The translations under genes were made by a program, and so were the position numbers. From Loktanella sp. DSM 29012 (GTDB lineage: Bacteria; Pseudomonadota; Alphaproteobacteria; Rhodobacterales; Rhodobacteraceae), in contig NZ_FOEJ01000004.1 of NCBI RefSeq assembly GCF_900110705.1, positions 186,001 through 250,000 on the forward strand: a DNA stretch of 64,000 nucleotides, in the 5' to 3' direction. The number at the start of each line of letters is the position of its first letter. Within the stretch, counting starts at the first letter, position 1. This document shows, in pieces, positions 1 to 9,107 of the stretch. A model generated the notes under the pieces. That model had not been told where the DNA came from and ran no database searches. It saw only the letters and a list, made by a program, of their open reading frames with translations.

Positions 1-1
1 T

Positions 2-103
2 CATCCGCGGGTCTGGCTGGCGATTCCGCATGACAAAGGCTGGGTCGAATGCGGCTACTGTGACGCGCGGTTCATCCACGAAGAGTTCAAGGACAAGGTC
101 TGA
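2..103 (+). CDS. Zinc-finger domain protein, 3' end only
   Basis: The open frame enters from outside the window and gives 33 residues ending EEFKDKV before TGA at 101-103. It contains a CxxC pair ([10 protein letters not shown]) preceded by IPHDKG. This matches the C-terminus of the short alphaproteobacterial zinc-finger proteins related to the NDUFS6 zinc-binding domain, which commonly sit next to polA. The first metal-binding half would lie upstream of the window. The stop codon shares one base with the polA start (TGATG), so the two genes are probably translationally coupled. The biochemical role of this stand-alone form is not known to me. Confidence 0.7.
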   Translation, partial: HPRVWLAIPHDKGWVECGYCDARFIHEEFKDKV

Positions 104-2907
104 TGGCCTTTGGCAAAGGCTGCCACCTGCACCTGATCGACGGCTCTGCGTTCATCTTTCGCGCCTATCACGCACTGCCACCGCTGACGCGCGCCTCTGA
201 TGGGTTGCCTGTCGGCGCCGTGTCCGGTTTCGTGAACATGCTGCAACGCTACATCGAGGGGAACACCGGCCCGGATGCGGCGACCCATGTGGCGGTGATT
301 TTCGACAAGGGCAGCCACACGTTCCGCAACGACATGTATGATCAATACAAGGCGAACCGTGAGGCCATGCCAGAGGATCTGCGCCCGCAGATCCCGCTGA
401 CCCGTGATGCCACCCGCGCGTTCAACATCGCCTGCGAGGAAATCGAAGGGTTCGAGGCCGACGACATCATCGCGACCCTTGCACATCAGGCCCGCGATGC
501 GGGCGGGCGGGTGACCATCCTGTCGTCGGACAAGGACCTGATGCAGCTGGTCGGTGACGGTGTCGAAATGCTGGACCCGATGAAAAACAAACGCATCGAC
601 AGCGACGGCGTGGTGGAAAAATTCGGCGTCGGTCCGAACCGCGTGGTCGATGTGCAGGCGCTGGCCGGCGATTCGGTCGACAACGTGCCGGGCGCACCGG
701 GCATCGGCATCAAGACCGCTGCCTTGCTGATCAATGAATACGGCGATCTGGAAAGCCTTCTGGACCGCGCAGAAGAGATCAAGCAACCAAAGCGCCGCCA
801 GACGCTGATCGACCACCGGGCCCAGATCGAGCTGTCCAAACGCCTTGTGCAGCTCGATTGCGACATGGATCTGCCGTTCACGCTGGACAGTCTCGAAATC
901 CGTGATCCTGATCCCGACACACTCCTGGGGTTCCTCGCACAGATGGAATTCCGCACTGTCACGAAACGCATCGCTGCCTCATTGGGACAAGAGGCCCCCG
1001 CGATCGAGGTCGATACCCCGAAGAACGTGGCCCAGCCTGACGATCAGCTGTTTGATGCGGACGCCTATGAATGTGTGCGCGACATGGATGCGCTGCAGGT
1101 CTGGATCGACCGGATCTATGAACACGGTCATGTCGCGGTGGACACCGAAACCACCGGGCTGAATGAAATGCGCGCCGACCTCGTCGGCATCAGCCTTTGC
1201 GTGACGCCAGGTCAGGCCTGCTATATTCCATTGGCGCACAAGGCCGCGACGCAGGACGACCTGTTCGGGTCCGACGCGCGGGCCGAAGGTCAGATGGACA
1301 TGGATGCCTGTCTGGCGGCCCTGAAACCGATGCTCGAGGATGATAGCATCCTCAAGATCGGTCAGAACATGAAATACGACGCCAAGGTCTTTGCCCTGTT
1401 GGGGGTCGACGTGGCCCCGATCGACGACACGATGCTGCTGTCCTATGCCATGCACGCGGGACTGCATAATCACGGGATGGACGTGCTGTCCGAACGCTAT
1501 CTGGGGCACATCCCCATCCCGATCAAACCACTGCTGGGCAGTGGCAAATCCGCGATCACATTCGACCGCGTCGGCATCGACGAGGCGGTGAAATACGCGG
1601 CAGAGGATGCGGACATCACCCTGCGCCTGTGGCAGCACCTCAAACCGCAGTTGCATGTGAACAAGGTCACCACGGTCTATGAGACGCTGGAGCGCCCGCT
1701 GGTGCCGGTGCTGGCGCAGATGGAAATGGCAGGCGTCAAGGTCGACCGCGATACGCTGTCGCGCATGTCCAACGCATTCAGCCAGAAAATGGCGGGGCTG
1801 GAGGACGAGATCCAGACTCTTGCAGGGCGCAAGTTCAATGTCGGCTCACCCAAACAATTGGGCGAGGTGATGTTCGATGAGATGGGCCTGTCGCTGCCCG
1901 ACGGGAAAACCCCGGCCAAGGGCAAGACGGGGGCCTATTCCACCGGGGCTGACGTGCTCGAGGATCTGGCGACGCTGCACGACCTGCCGCGCCTGATCCT
2001 GGACTGGCGGCAACTGTCAAAACTGAAATCGACCTATACCGACGCGCTACAGGACCACATCCACCCCGATACGGGCCGGGTGCATACATCCTATTCCATC
2101 GCGGGCGCCAACACCGGGCGTCTGGCATCCACGGATCCGAACCTGCAAAACATACCGGTCCGCAGCGAAGAAGGCCGCCGCATCCGCGAGGCCTTCATTG
2201 CAGAGGACGGCAAGGTGCTGGTCAGCCTCGACTATTCCCAGATCGAGCTGCGAATCCTCGCCCATGTCGCTGGCATCGAAGAGCTGAAACAGGCCTTTCG
2301 CGACGGCGTCGACATCCACGCGCTGACCGCGTCCGAAATGTTCAACGTGCCCCTGGACGAGATGACACCAGAGGTGCGCCGTCAGGCCAAGGCGATCAAC
2401 TTTGGCGTGATTTACGGCATCAGCGGATTTGGCTTGGCGCGTAATCTGCGCATCCCGCGGGCCGAGGCGCAGGGTTTCATCGACCGCTATTTTGAACGTT
2501 TCCCGGGCATCCGCGCCTATATGGACGACACTGTCGCATTCGCCAAAGAGCACGGCTACGTCCGGACACTGTTCGGGCGGCGCATAAACACGCCCGAAAT
2601 TAATGCAAAGGGGCCGCAGGCCGGCTTTGCAAAACGCGCCGCGATCAACGCCCCGATTCAGGGCACCGCCGCCGACGTCATCCGTCGCGCCATGATCCGT
2701 ATGCCCGATGCGATCAAGGACTTGCCTGCCAAAATGCTGTTGCAGGTCCACGACGAATTGCTGTTCGAGGTGGATGAAAATGCCGCTGACGCGCTGATCG
2801 AAACGGCGCGCGAGGTCATGGAAAATGCGGCCCACCCTGCCGTGCATCTGGACGTCAAACTGTCAGTCGACGGCGGCAAGGGCCTGACCTGGTCCGAAGC
2901 GCATTAA
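103..2907 (+). CDS. polA: DNA polymerase I
   Basis: This 934-residue protein has full bacterial Pol I length with all three domains. The N-terminal 5'-nuclease/FEN domain covers about residues 1-290, with the acidic cluster EGFEADDIIATLA and the helix-hairpin-helix region GIGIKTA. The 3'-5' exonuclease covers about 330-530: DTETTGL near 346, KIGQNMKYD and AAEDADITL keep the catalytic acidic residues, so proofreading should be active, unlike in some Pol I relatives. The polymerase domain has motif A DYSQIELR near 709, the O-helix RRQAKAINFG..YG and motif C QVHDELLFEV near 880. It replaces primer RNA and fills gaps in DNA repair. ATG overlaps the upstream stop by one base. Confidence 0.97.
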   Translation: MAFGKGCHLHLIDGSAFIFRAYHALPPLTRASDGLPVGAVSGFVNMLQRYIEGNTGPDAATHVAVIFDKGSHTFRNDMYDQYKANREAMPEDLRPQIPLTRDATRAFNIACEEIEGFEADDIIATLAHQARDAGGRVTILSSDKDLMQLVGDGVEMLDPMKNKRIDSDGVVEKFGVGPNRVVDVQALAGDSVDNVPGAPGIGIKTAALLINEYGDLESLLDRAEEIKQPKRRQTLIDHRAQIELSKRLVQLDCDMDLPFTLDSLEIRDPDPDTLLGFLAQMEFRTVTKRIAASLGQEAPAIEVDTPKNVAQPDDQLFDADAYECVRDMDALQVWIDRIYEHGHVAVDTETTGLNEMRADLVGISLCVTPGQACYIPLAHKAATQDDLFGSDARAEGQMDMDACLAALKPMLEDDSILKIGQNMKYDAKVFALLGVDVAPIDDTMLLSYAMHAGLHNHGMDVLSERYLGHIPIPIKPLLGSGKSAITFDRVGIDEAVKYAAEDADITLRLWQHLKPQLHVNKVTTVYETLERPLVPVLAQMEMAGVKVDRDTLSRMSNAFSQKMAGLEDEIQTLAGRKFNVGSPKQLGEVMFDEMGLSLPDGKTPAKGKTGAYSTGADVLEDLATLHDLPRLILDWRQLSKLKSTYTDALQDHIHPDTGRVHTSYSIAGANTGRLASTDPNLQNIPVRSEEGRRIREAFIAEDGKVLVSLDYSQIELRILAHVAGIEELKQAFRDGVDIHALTASEMFNVPLDEMTPEVRRQAKAINFGVIYGISGFGLARNLRIPRAEAQGFIDRYFERFPGIRAYMDDTVAFAKEHGYVRTLFGRRINTPEINAKGPQAGFAKRAAINAPIQGTAADVIRRAMIRMPDAIKDLPAKMLLQVHDELLFEVDENAADALIETAREVMENAAHPAVHLDVKLSVDGGKGLTWSEAH

Positions 2908-2964
2908 CTGGACTAATTTGCCAGCGCACTAGGTCAAATAAGATCACAAATGCCGGAGGCCGCG

Positions 2965-4455
2965 ATGAGCGAGACTGCAAGCGACGAAAAAAACCTGCCA
3001 AGCCTCGGGCTTGCGCTATTACCCGTTGTCCTGACACTGGGCCTTCTGGCCTTGCAACTGTTCTACTATGGCGACTTTACACCGCATATTCCGCTCATTT
3101 TGGGTCTCGCGATCACGGCCCTTTTGGGCAAGTTGCGCGGACAGGGCTGGCCGGACATCCGCGAGGGCGTTTTTCACGTCATTCACGTCTCTATGCCGTC
3201 GGTGGCCGTCTTGATCATCGTCGGCATGATCATTGGTGTCTGGATCGCGTCGGGCACGGTGCCGACGTTGATTTATTATGGTCTGACACTCCTCAACCCG
3301 TCGATCTTCCTCGCGGCGGCGATGATCCTGTGCGCGGTGGTCTCTGTATCGCTGGGCACCAGTTGGGGCACTGTCGGCACCATCGGTCTGGCACTGATGG
3401 GCATCGGTGCCGGGTTCGAGGTGCCTGTCTATTGGACGGCCGGGGCGGTAGTGTCGGGCGCGTTTTTCGGGGACAAAATTTCCCCGCTCTCTGATACGAC
3501 GAACCTGGCACCTGCCGTGACAGGGGTCACGGTTTTTGATCATATCCAAAACATGCTGCCCACGACCGTGCCTGCGATGCTGATCGCACTCGTAATCTAT
3601 ATCGGGGCGGGATTTCTGCTGATGGGCGATGGCCAGACGTCTTTTGACGCGATCGATGCCATTACCGGCGGTCTCCAGAATGAATTCAGCATCGGCATCG
3701 TGCCGCTGCTGCCTGCGCTGATCGTCATCGGACTGGCGCTGACCAAACAACCGCCCCTGCCGTCGCTGTTTTCGGGTGTGCTGGCCGGCGGTCTTGTCGC
3801 CATTTTCTGGCAGGGTGAGGGTCTTCATGACGTCTTTACCTACGCACAGTCAGGTTTCTCTATCGATACCGGCGTGTCGGACATCGATAGCCTGCTGAAC
3901 TCTGGCGGGATTCAATCGATGATGTGGACGATTTCACTGATCCTGATCGCGCTGGGCTTTGGCGGTGCGCTGGAACGCACCGGCTGTCTGGAATCGATCA
4001 TCAATTCCATCGTTAAACGCGTCAGCAACTTTGGTGCCGTGCAGACCAGCGCCATCGCCACCAGCTTTGCCACGAACGTGGTCGCGGGCGACCCATACAT
4101 CAGCATCGCGCTGCCGGGTCGGATGTATGCGCCGCTCTATCGCGGGATCGGCTATTCGACGCTGAACCTGTCGCGCGCGGTCGAAGAGGGTGGCACGATG
4201 ATGTCGCCGCTGATCCCGTGGAATGCGGGTGGTGCATTTGTCATCACGGCGCTTGGTCTGGGTATCATGGACGGCAATATGCAAAACCTGCTGTATATCC
4301 CGCTCGCCTTTGCCTGCTGGATGGCACCCATTATCGGCATCTTCTACGCGCTGACGGGGCTGTTCTCACCCAAGGCGACGGATGAGGAACGCCAGACGTG
4401 GAAGGAACAGAACGAAGACGTCAAGGACATGAGCGGCCACGCGCTGACGTCCTGA
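2965..4455 (+). CDS. Na+/H+ antiporter, NhaC family
   Basis: This is a hydrophobic protein of about 496 residues with 10 to 12 predicted membrane segments. Conserved NhaC-family stretches are visible, including SLGTSWGTVGTIG, SGAFFGDKISPLSDTTN and FATNVVAGDPYISIALPGRM. It should exchange sodium for protons across the inner membrane, or carry a related substrate such as malate/lactate, as some NhaC relatives do. An in-frame ATG lies at 2950, but GGAGG at 2955-2959 is placed 5 bases before ATG 2965, so I chose 2965. It is transcribed after polA across a 57-base gap and is followed by a hairpin at 4463-4495. Confidence 0.88.
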   Translation: MSETASDEKNLPSLGLALLPVVLTLGLLALQLFYYGDFTPHIPLILGLAITALLGKLRGQGWPDIREGVFHVIHVSMPSVAVLIIVGMIIGVWIASGTVPTLIYYGLTLLNPSIFLAAAMILCAVVSVSLGTSWGTVGTIGLALMGIGAGFEVPVYWTAGAVVSGAFFGDKISPLSDTTNLAPAVTGVTVFDHIQNMLPTTVPAMLIALVIYIGAGFLLMGDGQTSFDAIDAITGGLQNEFSIGIVPLLPALIVIGLALTKQPPLPSLFSGVLAGGLVAIFWQGEGLHDVFTYAQSGFSIDTGVSDIDSLLNSGGIQSMMWTISLILIALGFGGALERTGCLESIINSIVKRVSNFGAVQTSAIATSFATNVVAGDPYISIALPGRMYAPLYRGIGYSTLNLSRAVEEGGTMMSPLIPWNAGGAFVITALGLGIMDGNMQNLLYIPLAFACWMAPIIGIFYALTGLFSPKATDEERQTWKEQNEDVKDMSGHALTS

Positions 4456-4462
4456 TCGATAT

Positions 4463-4501
4463 GTGGGCGGCGGCGGAACTACCGTTGCCGCCCACGCGTT
4501 T
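4463..4501 (+). terminator. Putative terminator after the NhaC-type gene
   Basis: GTGGGCGGC at 4463-4471 pairs with GCCGCCCAC at 4487-4495 (9 perfect base pairs, 15-base loop that can pair further). The tail GCGTTTCGTC is only weakly T-rich, so termination here is an inference from the stem. Confidence 0.45.
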
Positions 4502-4533
4502 CGTCACTGAATTTCATACGCAAGGAGATCGTG

Positions 4534-5013
4534 ATGAGTGACGCAAAAGCAGACTTTTGGGACCGGGTCGATGATGTGCAGGCCGGCATGCTGGGCCTGA
4601 CAGAAAACGGTAAACTGGTGCCCATGTCCCCGACACTGCGCAAGGATCGCGACGGCAAGATCTGGTTCATCGCTGCCGCTGGCGAAGAGTTGGTGAAAAA
4701 TACGACCAGTGCGAACCAGTCCGCCCGTTTCGTGATCGCCGATGCGAAATCCGGCCTGTATGCCAATATCGAGGGCAAGCTGGAGCAGGTTCAGGACGCC
4801 GCCATTCTGGACGAACTCTGGTCATTCGTAGCCGCCGCATGGTTCGAAGACGGCAAGCAAGACGACGATGTGCGTCTGCTCTGCCTGACCCCAACGATCG
4901 CAGGTTGCTGGTTCAGCACAACAAATCCGCTCAAATTCTTTTACGAGATCGGCAAGGCGAACGTCACGGGCGCAGAACCCGACCAAGGCTATCAGGCCGA
5001 TCTGACGTTCTAA
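4534..5013 (+). CDS. Pyridoxamine 5'-phosphate oxidase-fold stress protein
   Basis: This 159-residue protein belongs to the PPOX-like split-barrel flavin-binding family, in the general stress protein 26 subgroup. It begins DFWDRVDDVQAGMLGL, has the barrel stretch PMSPTLRKDRDGKIWFIAA and ends with a C-terminal extension containing CLTPTIAGCWFSTTNPL. Members bind FMN, FAD or F420; the physiological substrate is usually unknown. GTG 4531 and ATG 4534 are both in frame, and AGGAG at 4523-4527 gives the better spacing to ATG 4534. It lies alone between two hairpins and is probably monocistronic. Confidence 0.82.
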   Translation: MSDAKADFWDRVDDVQAGMLGLTENGKLVPMSPTLRKDRDGKIWFIAAAGEELVKNTTSANQSARFVIADAKSGLYANIEGKLEQVQDAAILDELWSFVAAAWFEDGKQDDDVRLLCLTPTIAGCWFSTTNPLKFFYEIGKANVTGAEPDQGYQADLTF

Positions 5014-5033
5014 GACGGGCAAGTCGAGACACA

Positions 5034-5064
5034 AAAAAGGCGGGCCGCAATGGCCCGCCTTTCC
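5034..5064. terminator. Bidirectional intrinsic terminator
   Basis: AAAGGCGGGCC at 5036-5046, loop GCAAT and GGCCCGCCTTT at 5052-5062 form an 11-bp perfect stem with A and T tracts on its two sides. It can serve both the convergent PPOX gene and hsp20. Confidence 0.85.
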
Positions 5065-5081
5065 TCATCCACGGTCAGTGA

Positions 5082-5549
5082 TTAATTGACCGATTTTGCA
5101 TCCAGCACGTCAGCATCGCGCGGGGCGGTTGTCTCAATTGCAATGCGGCGCGGCTTCAGCGCCTCTGGCACTTCACGCACCAGATCGATGTGCAGCATGC
5201 CATCCACATGGCTGGCACCCGTCACACGGACATGGTCGGCCAGGTGAAAGCGGCGATCAAAAGCGCGGGTTGCAATGCCCCGGTGCAGATATTTGCGCGA
5301 CTTGTCGTCATCAGCCTTGCGGCCGGTCACGACCAGATTGCGATCGTTGACCTCGATCGACAGGTCGCGGTCCGAAAATCCGGCAACCGCGATGGAAATG
5401 CGCCACGCGTCGTCGTCGGTCTTTTCGATATTGTAGGGGGGATAGGTCTGACTGCCCACGTCAGAGGCAAGCGCCCGATCCATCAGTTCCGCGAGCTGGT
5501 CAAAGCCGACGGTCGCGCGATAAAGGGGGGTAAGGTCGAAATTTCGCAT
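5082..5549 (-). CDS. Small heat-shock protein, Hsp20/alpha-crystallin family
   Basis: This 155-residue protein contains an alpha-crystallin domain at about residues 38-140. It starts at YPPYNIEKTDDDAWRISIAVAGF, continues with SIEVNDRNLVVTGRK and ends near HVDGMLHIDLVREVPEALKPRRI, the IbpA-like arrangement. It should act as an ATP-independent holdase that binds unfolding proteins in the cytoplasm. AAGGAT lies upstream of the ATG on the minus strand. A heat-shock sigma-like promoter is visible about 100 bases upstream (5651-5681), which fits the family. The gene is monocistronic and ends at the shared terminator. Confidence 0.92.
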   Translation of the reverse strand: MRNFDLTPLYRATVGFDQLAELMDRALASDVGSQTYPPYNIEKTDDDAWRISIAVAGFSDRDLSIEVNDRNLVVTGRKADDDKSRKYLHRGIATRAFDRRFHLADHVRVTGASHVDGMLHIDLVREVPEALKPRRIAIETTAPRDADVLDAKSVN

Positions 5550-5650
5550 GTCAGGTCATCCTTTTGTGCAAGCGATAACGATGTCTGGCCGCCCCGTTCG
5601 GGCCCGGCCATTGGTTTGTGCCACGACCCTGATAGGCATCGTGGTGCATC

Positions 5651-5681
5651 ATATTTGGGAAACAGATGCCCCGCGTTCAAG
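5651..5681 (-). promoter_or_regulatory. Candidate RpoH (sigma-32) promoter for hsp20
   Basis: On the minus strand CTTGAA (5676-5681) is followed after 16 bases by CCCAAATAT (5651-5659). This resembles the heat-shock sigma consensus (CTTGAA, spacer 13-17, CCCCATNT) with small deviations in the -10 half. It lies about 100 bases upstream of the hsp20 ATG, so a long leader is predicted. Confidence 0.5.
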
Positions 5682-5704
5682 AGTGCGGGCTGTCGAAACG
5701 GTCC

Positions 5705-6505
5705 TCAGGGACGGACGAATTTCGCACCCGTGCCGTCGCGGGTGCCGACACCGATGGTGCGTGCGACAGGCACGGGCAGCGCGCCGACCCCACGCGCATG
5801 CACGTCCAGCAAACGCGCCAGCGGGTCCGCCAGCGATGTGCCCAGTGAAACGTCGCGCGCGCCGGAACGCCCCTTGGCCGAGATGACGGATACGATGCGG
5901 GGCGTGCCGCCGTTCATCCAGAACACAGGCGATCCGCTGGCCCCGAAATCGGCGGAACAGGTCATCACCACGATCCCGCCTTGCCGGTCCAGAACCTCGC
6001 AGACCTCTTGCAGGCTGGGCACATTGGCGCGACCGTTGGCATAGGACACCACGCCGACCTGCGCGCCCGCTTGCGGTTCGGTGGCCAGCGTGAACGGCGT
6101 CACACGCCCCTGCCGGATCGGACGGTCCAGTTCCAGCACCGCAATATCGACCGCGACCGCATCATTCTGCGGCCGTTCGGATCGGTGAACGTAGTCGGGG
6201 TGAGGGGTGACGCGCAAAACGCCGCGCGTCGCTTCGGCCCGTCCATCGCGCAAGCCTGCCAAAAAGGTGAAACGCTCTGCGGCAATCGGGCTGCCGTCGC
6301 TGTCATACAGACAATGCGCCGCTGTCAGGATCAGCTTTTCCTCGATCAACGAGGCCGTGCAGAAACCGCCGCGATCCACGTCCAGCCGGCCGACCGCCTC
6401 CCAACCGCGTCCGGTGTCGGATGTTTCCAGCGCCATCAGGCTGGTATCCTGCGCAGACAGCGGTGATGCCAGCAGGAACAGGATCAGGGGCAGGGTCAGG
6501 CGCAA
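5705..6505 (-). CDS. Secreted trypsin-like serine protease (S1 family)
   Basis: With a TTG start at 6503-6505 this is a 266-residue precursor. The signal peptide RLTLPLILFLLASPLSAQ is followed by a chymotrypsin-fold domain. The catalytic triad is visible: His in LTAAHC (near 64), Asp in AVDIAVLEL (near 120) and Ser in FGASGSP (near 190). The open frame continues upstream to an ATG at 6556, but that adds 17 polar residues ahead of the signal peptide and AAAGGA sits 7 bases before the TTG, so I prefer TTG. It would act in the periplasm or outside the cell. It follows glcF by about 60 bases on the same strand, with no evident functional link. Confidence 0.85.
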   Translation of the reverse strand: MRLTLPLILFLLASPLSAQDTSLMALETSDTGRGWEAVGRLDVDRGGFCTASLIEEKLILTAAHCLYDSDGSPIAAERFTFLAGLRDGRAEATRGVLRVTPHPDYVHRSERPQNDAVAVDIAVLELDRPIRQGRVTPFTLATEPQAGAQVGVVSYANGRANVPSLQEVCEVLDRQGGIVVMTCSADFGASGSPVFWMNGGTPRIVSVISAKGRSGARDVSLGTSLADPLARLLDVHARGVGALPVPVARTIGVGTRDGTGAKFVRP

Positions 6506-6566
6506 CGGTCGGTCCTTTCGGTTGCCGGGAATCGTGGCACCCGCGCATGGCGACACTATGACCAGA

Positions 6567-7952
6567 TCAGCGCAGCTTTGGCACCACCGGCGTGGCCGGG
6601 TCCCGCAAAAGCGCGGGCGGCTGTGGCCCGCCGGTCGCCCAGTCCAGTAATTCGACCGTGTGCACGATGGGCGCTCCAGCCGCCGTCCCGATCTGCATCA
6701 TGCAGCCGATGTTGCCTGCCGCCACGATATCGGGCTGCAATGCCGACAGGGTGGCGACCTTGCGCTGCTTGAGCTGCCCCGCGATCTCGGGCTGCATCAG
6801 GTTATAGGTCCCCGCCGATCCACAGCACAGGTGACTGTCGGCGGGTTCCAGCACGGTGAAGCCTGCACGTTTCAGCAGTGTCTTGGGTGCCGCCTTGATC
6901 TGCTGGCCGTGTTGCAGGGAACAGGCCGCGTGATAGGCGACGCGCAGCCCGGTCCCGGCGGCGGTGGACTGTGCAGGCAGACGTGCTGCATCGGTTCCCG
7001 CGATCGCGCCCTTGGCCACGTTCAGGTCCAGATGCGGGCTGTCGGCGGGCAGCAGGTCCAGCAATACCTCGCTTACGTCGCGCGCCAGCGCCGAGACGCG
7101 CGCCGCATCCTCTGCCAGCGCATCATTGCGGAACATATGCCCGTAATCCTTGACCGTGGTCCCACAGCCAGAGGTGTTCACGATGATTGCATCCAGATCA
7201 CCCAATGCGGTCCAGGCACGGATATTGCGCGCAGCAGAGGCGTGGGATTCATCCTCTTTGCCCATGTGATGCGTCAGCGCCCCGCAACAGCCCTGACCGT
7301 CGGCGATCACCACCTCGGCCCCCAGCCGCGTCAGCAGCCGGATCGTCGCGTCATTGATGTCGGTATTCAGCGCCCGCTGGGCACAGCCTGTCATCAAGGC
7401 GACCCGCATTCTGGGTTCCGCCACGGCAAAGGTCTGCGGATCGTCGTTGCGGCTGACAGGCGGGATCACGTCAGGGGCCATCCGCAACATCGCGCGCAGA
7501 CGCGGATCAGGCATGAACCGCGCAAAGGGCCGCGCGATCTTGGCCCCCAGCAGCGCCAGTCGGAAACGCCCCGGATAGGGCAGCACCCGCGCAAGGACCC
7601 AGCGCAACGCGCGGTCCGACAATGGGCGTTTGTAGTTGGCATTGATATAGGCACGCGCATGATCGACCAGATGCATGTAGTGCACGCCCGATGGACAGGT
7701 GGTCATGCAGGCAAGGCACGACAGGCAGCGGTCGATGTGCTTGACAGTCGTGGCATCGGGGACACGTTCGTTTTCCAGCATGTCCTTGATCAGGTAGATA
7801 CGCCCGCGCGGGCTGTCCAGTTCATCCCCCAGCACCTGATAGGTCGGACAGGTCGCAGTGCAAAACCCGCAGTGCACGCAGGCGCGCAGGATCTGGTTGG
7901 ACCGCGCCGTGGCCGGATCACGCAGCTGCGTGGGGGTAAAGGTCGTCTGCAT
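6567..7952 (-). CDS. glcF: Glycolate oxidase iron-sulfur subunit GlcF
   Basis: This 461-residue protein carries two [4Fe-4S] ferredoxin motifs near its N-terminus, CVHCGFCTATCP and CLSCLACMTTCP. Two cysteine-rich CCG-type domains follow (GQGCCGALTHHMG and HLCCGSAGTYN), the heterodisulfide-reductase-like architecture of GlcF. It passes electrons from the flavin subunits GlcD/GlcE to the quinone pool during glycolate oxidation to glyoxylate. Its ATG shares one base with the glcE stop (TGATG), so I chose 7952 over the longer open frame, which runs antisense-free but non-conserved through glcE. It is the last glc gene on the minus strand. Confidence 0.95.
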   Translation of the reverse strand: MQTTFTPTQLRDPATARSNQILRACVHCGFCTATCPTYQVLGDELDSPRGRIYLIKDMLENERVPDATTVKHIDRCLSCLACMTTCPSGVHYMHLVDHARAYINANYKRPLSDRALRWVLARVLPYPGRFRLALLGAKIARPFARFMPDPRLRAMLRMAPDVIPPVSRNDDPQTFAVAEPRMRVALMTGCAQRALNTDINDATIRLLTRLGAEVVIADGQGCCGALTHHMGKEDESHASAARNIRAWTALGDLDAIIVNTSGCGTTVKDYGHMFRNDALAEDAARVSALARDVSEVLLDLLPADSPHLDLNVAKGAIAGTDAARLPAQSTAAGTGLRVAYHAACSLQHGQQIKAAPKTLLKRAGFTVLEPADSHLCCGSAGTYNLMQPEIAGQLKQRKVATLSALQPDIVAAGNIGCMMQIGTAAGAPIVHTVELLDWATGGPQPPALLRDPATPVVPKLR

Positions 7953-9037
7953 CAGCCCATCACTCCGGGGTTGAGGATTCCGCGTGGATCGAATTTGGCC
8001 CGCAGGCCCGCGCTGATCGCCGCCAGCGGTGCAGGTTGCGGCTGGAACCGGGGCAGCGGGCCAAAGTCGCCCTTGATCCCCGTTGCATGGCCGCCGATGT
8101 CGGCGCAGATCGCCTGCGCCTGTGCCAACAGCGCCGCCTCCGCGCCGCCCAGCCAGATCAGACCACCGCTCCAATCCAGTTGCACCCTGTCCATGCCGTC
8201 CATCCGCGACAACAGCGCAGCCGCCTGCGATGGTCGCACCGACACGCGCACGACAAAGGGACAATCGCCCAAGGCGGTCACGTCGCGTAAATCCGCCCAG
8301 GGATCGGCACCGTCATCAAGATGCAGCAAATCGCGCAACTGTGCCGCGCGATAACCGACGCTGTCATCAAATCCTTCGACCCTTACATGGACGCGAAACC
8401 CGTCACCGTCCTGCGCAGCGGCGGCACCCGTGACATCATAGGGCGATCCCAGCGCGTCCGACAGGATCCTGACAGCCGCCGCCGCATCAGGCACCACCGT
8501 GGTCAGCGTCGCGACCCGTTCAGGCAGTGGCAACACCTTCAGCGACACTTCGGTCAGCACGCCCAACGTGCCGTAGCTGCCCGCCAGCAGCTTGACCAGA
8601 TCATAGCCCGTGACGTTCTTCATCACGCGACCGCCGTTTTTCACCACGGTGCCGGACCCATCGACAAACCGCACGCCCAGCAGATGATCGCGGCACGCGC
8701 CCACCTGTATCCGGCGTGGACCCGACGCATTGGTCGCCACCACACCGCCAATGGTTGGCACGCCCGCCGTCCCCAGCAACGCACGATGATCCATCGGCTC
8801 GAACGCCAGTTGTTGCCGCTCTGCCGCAAGGGCTGTCTCGATCTCGGTCATCGGTGTGCCGGCCTTGGCCACCAGCGTCAGCGCACCGGGTTCATACAGC
8901 GTTATCCCCGACAGTCCCGCGACAGGCAGTGTCTCATCGACCCCGCCCTGCGCGCGCGTTCCACCACCGCGCACGGCCACCGGCCCTTTCGCTGCCCGCA
9001 CAAAATCAGCAACATCATCTTCGGTTTGCAGGGTCAT
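7952..9037 (-). CDS. glcE: Glycolate oxidase FAD-binding subunit GlcE
   Basis: This 361-residue protein is a shortened FAD-linked oxidase (PCMH-type FAD-binding fold). Visible blocks are VAVRGGGTRAQGG for FAD pyrophosphate binding, then GTAGVPTIGGVVATNASGPRR and GGRVMKNVTGYDLVKLLAGSYGTLGVLTEVSL. It lacks the full C-terminal domain of GlcD, as expected for GlcE. It partners GlcD and GlcF in glycolate oxidation, which supports use of algal photorespiratory glycolate in the sea. It starts 60 bases after the glcD stop and overlaps glcF by one base. The gap to glcD carries a copy of the dispersed repeat, whose GAAGAAG end lies just upstream of this ATG. Confidence 0.94.
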   Translation of the reverse strand: MTLQTEDDVADFVRAAKGPVAVRGGGTRAQGGVDETLPVAGLSGITLYEPGALTLVAKAGTPMTEIETALAAERQQLAFEPMDHRALLGTAGVPTIGGVVATNASGPRRIQVGACRDHLLGVRFVDGSGTVVKNGGRVMKNVTGYDLVKLLAGSYGTLGVLTEVSLKVLPLPERVATLTTVVPDAAAAVRILSDALGSPYDVTGAAAAQDGDGFRVHVRVEGFDDSVGYRAAQLRDLLHLDDGADPWADLRDVTALGDCPFVVRVSVRPSQAAALLSRMDGMDRVQLDWSGGLIWLGGAEAALLAQAQAICADIGGHATGIKGDFGPLPRFQPQPAPLAAISAGLRAKFDPRGILNPGVMG

Positions 9038-9041
9038 AGGT

Positions 9042-9087
9042 CTTCTTCTGGTCAGAAATATGCCGGAGGTTTGGAGGCAGCGCCTCC
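9042..9087 (-). repeat. Dispersed intergenic element, copy 1 (GACCAGAAGAAG type)
   Basis: Read on the minus strand this copy has a hairpin (GGAGGC AGC GCCTCC, 9073-9087), then CCTCCGGCA, then TATTTCTGACCAGAAGAAG ending 4 bases before the glcE ATG. Copies 3 and 5 share the same hairpin-plus-core plan. The GA-rich end may double as the ribosome-binding site of glcE. Confidence 0.75.
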
Positions 9088-9089
9088 AA

Positions 9090-9107
9090 GGCGGCCCTCA
9101 GGCCGCC
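9090..9107 (-). terminator. Hairpin at the glcD stop codon
   Basis: GGCGGCC (9090-9096) and GGCCGCC (9101-9107) form a 7-bp stem whose 4-base loop contains most of the glcD stop codon. It lacks a T tract, so it is more likely an mRNA-stabilising or attenuating hairpin than a full terminator. Confidence 0.35.
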
